From: an uncultured Porphyromonadaceae bacterium
Lineage (GTDB): Bacteria > Bacteroidota > Bacteroidia > Bacteroidales > Muribaculaceae
Direction: 5' to 3'
NCBI GenBank assembly: GCA_947178245.1
Contig: CAMWXO010000088.1
Span: 1-6,306 of the forward strand
Length of the DNA: 6,306 nucleotides
Below the pieces are notes generated by a model, which did no database searches, was not told where the DNA came from, and saw only the letters and a program-made list of their open reading frames with translations. Below are positions 1-5,926 of the stretch, in pieces. Made by a program: the position numbers and the translations under genes. Positions within the stretch are counted from its first letter, which is position 1. Every line of letters starts with the position of its first letter.

Positions 1-574
1 GCACCACACAATTCACCATCCCCATCTCAAGCGCCTCCTGAGCAGTGTACTGCTTGCAGAGGAACCATATCTCGCGGGCTTTCTTCTGGCCTACGCATCT
101 TGCGAGATATGACGACCCGAAACCGGCATCGAAACTTCCGACTTTCGGCCCCGTCTGGCCAAAGCGCGCGTTTTCTGACGCTATGGAAAGGTCGCACAGC
201 ACCTGGAGCACGTTGCCTCCGCCGATGGAATAACCGTTTACCATCGCTATCACCGGCTTGGGTATGCTCCTTATCGCATGGTGCATCTCGAGCACGTTGA
301 GCCGCGGAGTTCCGGAATCGTCGATATATCCGCCCACGCCCTTCACATTCTGATCGCCGCCCGAGCAGAAAGCCTTGTCGCCCGCTCCAGTAAGGACAAC
401 AACACGAATATCCTCGCGGTCGCGGCATATCTTCATGGCATCGAGCATCTCGAAGTTAGTCTTGGGCCTGAATGCGTTATATACGTGCGGACGATTGATA
501 GTAATTTTGGCTATACCCTCAAACTGATCGAAGAGGATGTCTTCATATTCTTTTATGGTCTTCCAGTCAAACAT
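1..574 (-). CDS. menB: 1,4-dihydroxy-2-naphthoyl-CoA synthase (MenB), 3' end outside the window
   Basis: MenB is a cytoplasmic crotonase-fold enzyme that closes the second ring of menaquinone by Dieckmann-type condensation of o-succinylbenzoyl-CoA. The 191 visible residues begin MFDWKTIKEYEDILFD and match the family closely. CSGGDQ (residues 70-75) and SIGGGNVL (116-123) form the CoA pocket and oxyanion hole, FGQTGP lies at 138-143 and SFD at 147-149, followed by GQKKAREIWFLC (162-173). The Gln and Gly of FGQTGP are the pair known to bind catalytic bicarbonate in type I MenB enzymes such as E. coli's, so this copy is inferred to be bicarbonate-dependent. Family members are roughly 270-285 residues, so about 80-95 C-terminal residues, including the conserved Tyr, lie beyond the left edge. 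The ATG at 574 is the only sensible start: nearby upstream ATGs are out of frame or quickly stopped. The gene follows menD by 59 nt on the same strand and has no clear Shine-Dalgarno, as is usual in Bacteroidota. Confidence 0.97.
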   Translation of the reverse strand, partial: MFDWKTIKEYEDILFDQFEGIAKITINRPHVYNAFRPKTNFEMLDAMKICRDREDIRVVVLTGAGDKAFCSGGDQNVKGVGGYIDDSGTPRLNVLEMHHAIRSIPKPVIAMVNGYSIGGGNVLQVLCDLSIASENARFGQTGPKVGSFDAGFGSSYLARCVGQKKAREIWFLCKQYTAQEALEMGMVNCVV

Positions 575-633
575 AGTATAGGAATGATTTTCATTATTGT
601 AAGATATTCATTTGGATTGCCGGCGTAAGCGTG

Positions 634-2346
634 TCATCGGCCGGCGAAATAACCTTTAAGCACCTCGGCGCTCACTTCCGGGGGCGTATGCACCACAAGG
701 ATTCCGGGGAGGTCGGATGGCGCATCGAGCCACTTCACTCCCTCTTCGAGCGAAGACAAGTCATTGGCCTCAAAGGTGTCATAACCGTAGGCTTCTGCGA
801 TATCAGACACTGAATAATCGGAAGGAGCACAGAAATAAGTATCGAGTATTTCGGGAGAGATCGAGGATGTGGACTTGATGAAGCGGAAGATGCCTCCACC
901 TGAATTGTCAATCACGACACACTTCATTCTGCCGGGCATGTTGCCGAGCGTTGATACTCCCGAATCATACAGCCATGACATATCGCCTGAGATAAGAGTG
1001 GTATCACCGCTATAAGCGACAGCGCCTCCTACAGCCGTGGCGGTAGTCCCATCGATTCCTGATACCCCACGGTTGCAGTATTCCGCATGGCAAGAGTGAG
1101 CGATAAGCTGGGAATACCTGACTACGGTACCGTTGGAGAGAAACAGATTGTCGAGCTTCAGATGAGTCAGAAGATAATGCAGCGCAGTCAGATCAGACCA
1201 CGGCGCTGACGCGACATACGCCTCCGCTTCGGCAGCCGCGCGCTTTCTCGCCAGCAGCCATTTTTCTGCGAAGTCACTGTTTCCACCGTGATTGACCGAT
1301 TTACTCAAACCGGCCGCAAGTGCGGCGATAAAGCCGGCCGGGGCAATCTCTACTTTAGTAGTGAGCGACTGAAAACAGTCGCAGAAATAGTTGCTGTGGC
1401 CGACAGTGATATGATAGTCAGGCCGGTTGAGACGCAAGTATTGTTTCAGCATACGGGAGACAAGGGCCCCTCCTATTGAGATAATCACCTCAGGGCGCAA
1501 TTCCTCCTTTTCTTCTTCAGTAAGCCTGCAGAGCACGGCATCGATCATCGAGGCATGGCGGGCCGGAGTGTGGAGATTAGACAATGTTTCAGCCATCACC
1601 ACCACATTGGGCAGAGCGGCTAAGCGCCTGACGGCGCGGTCAAGTTTATTGTCGGGCCTCATGAAGCCGGCTACGAGCATGATCTTCTTTCCGTCGAGAG
1701 ATCTGATAATCTCCTGCATCGCCATCTTCGACAGAGCTTCCGCCCTCTCTATCTGCTCCACTATCCGTGGAGATTCAGGGGCTATCTCCTCCATCATGCC
1801 GAGAGGCTCGCCAAGCTGAACATTGATATGGACAGGCCCGGGCTTTCCCTCAAGAGCCTTCAGCATGGCTTCGTTCACAGTGCGGTTGATGCGCCATGCT
1901 CCCCCGGCTGTATATTTTCCTGACGGATCTTCCGGAATGGCACGGACATCATACGAAGCCTTAACTATATGTGACAGCACTCCAAACTGGCGGATTGTCT
2001 GCGAATCGTCTTGATCTATCCATTCCGAAGGACGGTCGGCTGAGACTATGATAAGGGGCACACCTGCATAATACGCCTCAGCTACGGCAGGTGCATAATT
2101 GAGCACGGCTGTGCCTGACGTGCACACGAGGAGCACTGGAGTGCGCTCCACGAGGGCACAACCGAGAGCCTGAAACGCGGCGCTCCTCTCGTCGACCACC
2201 ACATGCTTTAAAATCTCACGATGAGATTCGAGAGCTATGAGCAGAGGGGCATTACGAGATCCGGGACTGCAATAGGCAGTCCCGACACCATGTGAGGCTA
2301 TGCAATCAATAATAAGACGCACATATTGATTGGCAGTTGTCAGCAT
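634..2346 (-). CDS. menD: SEPHCHC synthase, thiamine-diphosphate dependent (MenD)
   Basis: MenD joins isochorismate and 2-oxoglutarate, with loss of CO2, to give 2-succinyl-5-enolpyruvyl-6-hydroxy-3-cyclohexene-1-carboxylate, the first committed menaquinone intermediate. The 570 residues are close to the usual 550-580, so the gene looks complete. The N-terminal PYR domain shows SPGSRNAP (27-34), the catalytic ThDP-activating Glu in DERS (E53), TSGTA (76-80) and SADRP (102-106, with R105), then Q116. These align at a constant offset of two with E. coli S32/R33, E55, R107 and Q118. The C-terminal PP domain has the ThDP/Mg motif GDMS (454-457) with the metal-binding Asn about 25 residues later (N481, in DNSGGGIF). 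The start ATG at 2346 lies 10 nt after the lpxA stop, so the gene is probably translated from the lipid A operon mRNA. menB follows after 59 nt. No isochorismate synthase gene (menF) precedes it here, although menF often partners menD. Confidence 0.97.
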   Translation of the reverse strand: MLTTANQYVRLIIDCIASHGVGTAYCSPGSRNAPLLIALESHREILKHVVVDERSAAFQALGCALVERTPVLLVCTSGTAVLNYAPAVAEAYYAGVPLIIVSADRPSEWIDQDDSQTIRQFGVLSHIVKASYDVRAIPEDPSGKYTAGGAWRINRTVNEAMLKALEGKPGPVHINVQLGEPLGMMEEIAPESPRIVEQIERAEALSKMAMQEIIRSLDGKKIMLVAGFMRPDNKLDRAVRRLAALPNVVVMAETLSNLHTPARHASMIDAVLCRLTEEEKEELRPEVIISIGGALVSRMLKQYLRLNRPDYHITVGHSNYFCDCFQSLTTKVEIAPAGFIAALAAGLSKSVNHGGNSDFAEKWLLARKRAAAEAEAYVASAPWSDLTALHYLLTHLKLDNLFLSNGTVVRYSQLIAHSCHAEYCNRGVSGIDGTTATAVGGAVAYSGDTTLISGDMSWLYDSGVSTLGNMPGRMKCVVIDNSGGGIFRFIKSTSSISPEILDTYFCAPSDYSVSDIAEAYGYDTFEANDLSSLEEGVKWLDAPSDLPGILVVHTPPEVSAEVLKGYFAGR

Positions 2347-2356
2347 GTCGTTAATG

Positions 2357-3130
2357 TCAGATCGCCGAGCGGATGATGCCTCTGTTGGAATTTGTGACGA
2401 AGTTCACGATTTCATCCCTATAGACAGATTCGGGACAAACCTCGAGAATCATCTTCACGGCATTGGTGACGTTGAGATCGCTGAGATAGAGAATACGATA
2501 TATCTCCTGAATCTGAGAGATATCCTCGGGCTTGAAGCCCCTGCGCTGGAGTCCGATGGAATTTAGGCCCACGAATGAGATAGGCTCTCTCGCAGCCTTT
2601 ATGAAGGGGGGAATATCCTTATTGACGAGGGCGCCCCCCTGAAGCATCACGTTTCTTCCGATATGGCAGAACTGATGTATAAGGCTTCCTCCGCCGATCA
2701 CGGCGCAGTCGTCGATCACCACTTCACCTGCCATCTGGGCTGCATTGGAGCATATCACGCTATTGCCCACGACGCAGTCGTGAGCCACGTGCACGTAGGC
2801 CATGAGCAGGCAGTTCTCACCCACTACAGTCTTGCCTTTCGAGGCAGTGCCTCTATGCACCGTGACGCATTCACGAAGCACGGTGCCATCTCCAACATAG
2901 GCTAATGTCTCTTCTCCACGAAACTTCAGATCCTGCGGCACGGCGGCTACCGTGGCTCCGGGAAATATCTTCACTCCTGCTCCTATGCGGGCACCGGGAT
3001 AGATATTCACATTGCAGTCAATCTCGCAGTTGTCGCCAATCTCGACATCCTCATGTATTGTGGTGAAATTGCCTATCTTGACATTGTTTCCGATTTTGGC
3101 ATCGGGATGAATAAAATTCATGCTCCCCAT
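2357..3130 (-). CDS. lpxA: UDP-N-acetylglucosamine O-acyltransferase (LpxA)
   Basis: LpxA transfers an (R)-3-hydroxyacyl chain from ACP to the 3-OH of UDP-GlcNAc, the reversible first step of lipid A synthesis in the cytoplasm. It is a trimeric left-handed beta-helix. From the ATG at 3130 the protein has 257 residues, against 262 in E. coli. Hexapeptide repeats begin at IHPDAKIG and run to about residue 180. PQDLKFRGE (65-73) is diagnostic of the family, and the catalytic base is the His of VAHDC (H117, E. coli H125). HQFCHIG follows, then a Gly at about 165 that matches the E. coli G173 chain-length ruler, and the helical C-terminus ends in NRGIIRSAI. Three in-frame starts exist: GTG at 3136, overlapping the upstream stop as GTGA; ATG at 3130; and ATG at 3121. 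I chose 3130 because it gives the family's usual N-terminal length and uses ATG. The start is uncertain by three to five codons. The gene abuts lpxC-fabZ and precedes menD by 10 nt. Confidence 0.95.
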   Translation of the reverse strand: MGSMNFIHPDAKIGNNVKIGNFTTIHEDVEIGDNCEIDCNVNIYPGARIGAGVKIFPGATVAAVPQDLKFRGEETLAYVGDGTVLRECVTVHRGTASKGKTVVGENCLLMAYVHVAHDCVVGNSVICSNAAQMAGEVVIDDCAVIGGGSLIHQFCHIGRNVMLQGGALVNKDIPPFIKAAREPISFVGLNSIGLQRRGFKPEDISQIQEIYRILYLSDLNVTNAVKMILEVCPESVYRDEIVNFVTNSNRGIIRSAI

Positions 3131-3132
3131 GA

Positions 3133-4512
3133 TCACTTATTTTTGATGATTTGGGCCATGAATTCAGCCTCGCATACGATCTTCTCGCCCACGAAGGCAT
3201 AACCCTTGACCACTGCGCAGCCCCTGCGAATCTCTGTGGCGAGCGAGACATTGAGGAGAAGCGTATTTCCGGGCACTACTTTCTGGCGGAACTTGACATT
3301 ATCTATCTTCAGGAAGTAGGTGGAATATTTCTCGGGGTCTTCGAGGAAGTTGAGCACGAGCACGCCGGCTGCCTGAGCCATGGCCTCTACCTGGAGCACA
3401 CCGGGCATGACGGGCTCCTGCGGGAAGTGACCCTGGAAGAACGGCTCATTGACCGTAACATTCTTGACCGCCACACAATGCTTCTTGTCGATTTCAATAA
3501 CCTTGTCGATAAGCAGGAAGGGATATCTGTGGGGGAGCAACTTCTTGATGCCGTTAACATCAATGATCGGCGCTATGTTGGGATTGTAGACCGGGCTTTG
3601 TATCTCTGTGTGTTTCACTTCCTTGCGGAGCATACGGGCAAACTTGTTGTTGATGGTATGTCCGGGGCGGATAGCCACTACGCGCCCCTTGAGCGGGCGT
3701 CCGATAAGTGCTATGTCGCCGATCACGTCGAGAAGTTTATGGCGCGCCGGCTCGTTATCCCATTTGAGAGGCTTCGGGTTGATATAGCCGAGTTTGTCTA
3801 CTGTCATGGCAGGCACGTGCACTGCATCGCAGATCTCATTGATCTTATCCTGACTCACGGGCTGATCATAGATCACGATGCTATTTTCGAGATCTCCACC
3901 CTTGATGAGACCATTGTGAAGAAGAGCCTCGATCTCCCTGACGAAGACGAATGTGCGGGCACTTGACACTTCCTGCTTGAAATCAGCAAGCTCGTCGAGC
4001 ACGGCAAACTGGTTGGGGAGAACGGTGGAATTATATTCCACCATCACCTCGACGCTGAATCCTTCATCAGGATAGATAGTGATGGTGGCGCCGTTTTCAT
4101 CCTTATATTGAATTTTCTCCTTTATCACGTAGTAATCCTTATCGGCGTTGAGCTCTTCGAGGCCCGTCTGTTCGATAAGTTCGGCGTATATGGTGGCGCT
4201 CCCGTCGAGGATGGGAAGTTCCGGGCCATCGACTTCTATCAGGCAGTTGTCGATTCCGGCGGCATACAAGGCAGCCATCGCATGCTCGATAGTGCTTATG
4301 CGCACATCACCCTTGCCGATAACGGTGCCGCGGGTGGTCTCCACCACATTCTCGGCAAGCGCATCTATTACAGGCTGACCTTCCAGATCAGTTCTCTTGA
4401 ACTTTATGCCGGTGTTGGCCGGGGAAGGCTTGAACTCCGCAATCAGATGCTGTCCGGAATGGAGACCTTTTCCCTCTACTTTAAAGGGAGCTTTCAGTGT
4501 GAGTTGATTCAT
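3133..4512 (-). CDS. lpxC-fabZ: bifunctional UDP-3-O-acyl-GlcNAc deacetylase / 3-hydroxyacyl-ACP dehydratase (LpxC-FabZ fusion)
   Basis: Two enzymes are joined in one 459-residue chain. Residues 1 to about 305 are LpxC, the zinc deacetylase that commits UDP-3-O-acyl-GlcNAc to lipid A. Zinc ligands are H77 in STIEH, H258 and D262 in RHKLLD; E76 is the conserved acidic catalytic residue and H285 in GHTINN the expected proton donor. DGSA (103-106) and ARTFVFVREIE (185-195) are also typical. Residues from about 314 to 459 are FabZ, the hotdog-fold dehydratase: LLPHRYPFLLIDKV (325-338), catalytic His in GHFP (H362) and Glu in VEAMAQ (E376), 14 residues apart as in E. coli FabZ (H49, E63). The linker is very short and the reading frame is unbroken, so this is a true fusion; such fusions are known across Bacteroidota. 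FabZ and LpxA/LpxD draw on the same (R)-3-hydroxyacyl-ACP pool. The TGA at 3133-3135 overlaps or touches the lpxA start, and lpxD lies 67 nt upstream. Confidence 0.98.
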   Translation of the reverse strand: MNQLTLKAPFKVEGKGLHSGQHLIAEFKPSPANTGIKFKRTDLEGQPVIDALAENVVETTRGTVIGKGDVRISTIEHAMAALYAAGIDNCLIEVDGPELPILDGSATIYAELIEQTGLEELNADKDYYVIKEKIQYKDENGATITIYPDEGFSVEVMVEYNSTVLPNQFAVLDELADFKQEVSSARTFVFVREIEALLHNGLIKGGDLENSIVIYDQPVSQDKINEICDAVHVPAMTVDKLGYINPKPLKWDNEPARHKLLDVIGDIALIGRPLKGRVVAIRPGHTINNKFARMLRKEVKHTEIQSPVYNPNIAPIIDVNGIKKLLPHRYPFLLIDKVIEIDKKHCVAVKNVTVNEPFFQGHFPQEPVMPGVLQVEAMAQAAGVLVLNFLEDPEKYSTYFLKIDNVKFRQKVVPGNTLLLNVSLATEIRRGCAVVKGYAFVGEKIVCEAEFMAQIIKNK

Positions 4513-4567
4513 ATAATTATCTGTCGATTTTATTACTATTATGGAATGGAAAAACTATTGTCATGAT

Positions 4568-4602
4568 TTTTTGCCTCCGTCACTTCTTGAGCGAGGCAAA
4601 AA
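4568..4602 (-). other. 10-bp inverted repeat across the lpxD stop codon
   Basis: Positions 4568-4577 (TTTTTGCCTC) and 4593-4602 (GAGGCAAAAA) are perfect complements separated by 15 nt, and the lpxD TGA (4580-4582) sits in the loop. In the lpxD-lpxC mRNA this would form a G/C-topped hairpin with an A-U base. On either strand the sequence after the stem lacks a U-tract that is not already used in pairing, so it does not look like a standard intrinsic terminator. It could be a weak attenuator, an RNase-processing or stability element between lpxD and lpxC-fabZ, or chance. The repeat is seen directly; a function is inference. Confidence 0.45.
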
Positions 4603-5581
4603 GTTCGTTGAGTCTGTTGATATATACCACGGTGCGGGCAAACTTGCCGTAATCCACGGCGGGATAGCCCATGAGCCGCTGATTATCGCCCACATTCTTC
4701 GGTATTCCCGACTGAGCGCCGAATTCATTGTTATTGCCTACCGAGATGTGACCTGCGAAGCCTACCTGTCCGCCCACACGGTTGGAATTGCCGATTTTAG
4801 TGCTTCCGGCTATTCCCGACTGCGCGGCGAAGACATTGTTGGTGCCGATCTCCACATTATGGGCCACCATTATGAGATTGTCGAGCTTAGTGCCTTTTCC
4901 GATACGGGTGCAGCCGAATGTGGCGCGATCTACCGTCGTGTTGGCTCCGATCTCCACGTCGTCTTCTATCACGACGATACCGGTCTGAGGCAATTTCTCA
5001 TATACGCCCTCCCTGCTCGGGGCAAATCCGAATCCGTCTCCTCCAATCACTACTCCGCTGTGAAGAATGCATCTGTCACCGATTCGGCATCCCTGATAGA
5101 CTTTCACGCCGGCATAGAGACATGTATTCTCACCTACCGAAGCATCCTCACCTATATATACCTGCGGATAGATCTGCGCCCCCTTGCCGATACACGCACC
5201 TTTTCCTATATATGAAAACGCACCTATGTAGGCATCAGCGGGTATCTCCACCCCTTCTGCAATGAAACAGGGCTGCTCTATACCCTTCTTCCTGGGGGCC
5301 ATGCTCTGGATAAGGCGAAGCAGCTGAGCGAGAGTGGAATAAGGGTCATCCACTTTCAGAAGTGTCACTCCCTTGGGATTGGGATGGAAAAAATCTCTTG
5401 ACACCAATACAGCCGACGCAAGCGTCGACTCAAGAAAATGTGCATATTTGGGATTCGCTATGAAGGTGAGCTGCCCCGGAGCGGCTTCCTCTATTTTAGC
5501 GAACCCGTATAATTTCGCGTCTTGGTCGCCGTCAATTTCTGCATTGATCATGGCGGCCAAAGCACCTGTGGTCATTTCCAT
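4580..5581 (-). CDS. lpxD: UDP-3-O-acylglucosamine N-acyltransferase (LpxD)
   Basis: LpxD adds the second (R)-3-hydroxyacyl chain, to the 2-amino group of UDP-3-O-acyl-glucosamine, the third step of lipid A synthesis. The 333 residues are close to the usual 340. The N-terminal uridine-binding domain has LTFIANPKYAHFL (38-50), where F40 and Y46 match the E. coli uracil-stacking pair F43/Y49. A left-handed beta-helix of hexapeptide repeats runs from about 105 to 310, containing GGDGFGFAP (180-188), IGANTTVDRA (211-220) and the catalytic His in VAHNVEIG (H241, E. coli H239). A short C-terminal helix (YINRLNELFASLKK) ends the protein, as expected for the ACP-binding extension. The ATG at 5581 gives the normal N-terminus; a second ATG two codons in is possible. 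It is the first gene of the minus-strand run, ahead of lpxC-fabZ by 67 nt. The leader has no Shine-Dalgarno and the expected promoter lies in the 5582-5926 intergenic region. Confidence 0.97.
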   Translation of the reverse strand: MEMTTGALAAMINAEIDGDQDAKLYGFAKIEEAAPGQLTFIANPKYAHFLESTLASAVLVSRDFFHPNPKGVTLLKVDDPYSTLAQLLRLIQSMAPRKKGIEQPCFIAEGVEIPADAYIGAFSYIGKGACIGKGAQIYPQVYIGEDASVGENTCLYAGVKVYQGCRIGDRCILHSGVVIGGDGFGFAPSREGVYEKLPQTGIVVIEDDVEIGANTTVDRATFGCTRIGKGTKLDNLIMVAHNVEIGTNNVFAAQSGIAGSTKIGNSNRVGGQVGFAGHISVGNNNEFGAQSGIPKNVGDNQRLMGYPAVDYGKFARTVVYINRLNELFASLKK

Positions 5582-5654
5582 AAATATCTGTCTCGAGGAG
5601 ATATCGCTGATGAAAATTAATACTCATTGCAGATGCGGGCCTGCAAATTTTTTG

Positions 5655-5685
5655 CAAATATCGTAAAAAAATCTGACATAACAAT
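5655..5685 (-). promoter_or_regulatory. candidate promoter for the lpxD operon
   Basis: Read on the minus strand, 5662-5655 is GATATTTG, one mismatch from the Bacteroidetes -7 box TAnnTTTG. 5685-5682 is ATTG, one mismatch from the -33 box TTTG, and the spacing is 19 bp. This would give a leader of roughly 65-70 nt before the lpxD ATG at 5581. The spacing and position are right but neither box is perfect. A perfect -7 box (TAATTTTG) at 5765-5758 on the same strand lacks a -33 partner at normal spacing, so it is the less favoured alternative. Confidence 0.4.
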
Positions 5686-5810
5686 GCTTTATCTTAAAAA
5701 TTTACATCCGAGTAGCATTTTTTCGCTCCGGATAGAGAGGAAATCAATGCCGGGCACCAAAATTATTAAAAAATATTTAGGCCGGAAGTGCAAATATTTC
5801 ACAAAATACG

Positions 5811-5841
5811 TTTGAAGTTTTAAAAATAATTGCTAATTTTG
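5811..5841 (+). promoter_or_regulatory. Bacteroidetes-type promoter for mce
   Basis: TTTG at 5811-5814 and TAATTTTG at 5834-5841 match the known Bacteroidetes sigma-70-type boxes (-33 TTTG and -7 TAnnTTTG) exactly, and the spacing of 19 bp is the expected one. Transcription would start a few bases after 5841, giving a leader of about 80 nt before the mce ATG at 5927. The -7 box overlaps the palindrome TTTGCAAA (5838-5845). Confidence 0.7.
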
Positions 5842-5926
5842 CAAATAATTATGTTGACACGCCCTCAACGGGCCTGACGGCATCACGAGACTAACAGATA
5901 GCTAACCAATAAATCAAAAAACCGCA

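Larger units (their letters stand above)
5642..5846. repeat. four copies of TGCAAAT in the divergent intergenic region
   Basis: TGCAAAT occurs at 5642-5648, 5653-5659, 5789-5795 and 5840-5846, all in the same orientation. The first two start 11 bp apart, about one helical turn. The second and fourth copies belong to the self-complementary octamer TTTGCAAA (5651-5658 and 5838-5845), which overlaps the candidate -7 boxes of lpxD and mce respectively. The repeats may be regulator sites, or they may reflect the TTTG core of the -7 box and A/T-rich composition. Confidence 0.4.
5582..5926. other. A/T-rich divergent intergenic region between lpxD and mce
   Basis: This 345-nt stretch contains no convincing gene. 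It is much richer in A/T than the flanking coding DNA, and short open frames crossing it show no recognisable protein motif. It holds the promoter assigned to mce, a weaker promoter candidate for lpxD, four copies of TGCAAAT and a second perfect TAnnTTTG box on the minus strand. No tRNA cloverleaf or strong hairpin with a U-tract is visible. A small GCCC/GGGC stem-loop at 5861-5873 in the mce leader has only 4 bp and is probably not significant. Confidence 0.8.

Noticed and set aside
27..428. 133-codon minus-strand open frame, and plus-strand frames over 45-628
   Set aside because: These are other frames of menB. The true menB frame runs off the left edge and has all its active-site motifs.
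568..575. TATGTTTG on the minus strand, a perfect -7 box match
   Set aside because: It contains the menB start codon itself, so transcription from it would begin inside the gene. There is also no need for a separate promoter.
619..645. GCCGGC inverted repeat between menD and menB as a terminator
   Set aside because: The stem is only 6 bp with a 15-nt loop and no U-tract follows it on the minus strand.
3151..3966. 271-codon open frame on the plus strand
   Set aside because: It lies wholly antisense to lpxC-fabZ, whose catalytic motifs are intact. The translation shows no family motif and reads as a shadow of the coding strand's codon bias.
4541..5215. 224-codon open frame on the plus strand
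   Set aside because: Antisense to lpxD, with no recognisable motif. Strong LpxD conservation explains the long open frame.
2357..5581. LpxA and LpxD hexapeptide repeats as DNA repeats
   Set aside because: The periodicity is at protein level (left-handed beta-helix). No long nucleotide repeat was seen.
5373..5815. Two overlapping plus-strand open frames (5373-5666 and 5627-5815) reaching into the intergenic region
   Set aside because: The first is mostly antisense to the lpxD N-terminus and the second lies in A/T-rich promoter DNA. Neither shows a domain, and both precede the mapped mce promoter match.
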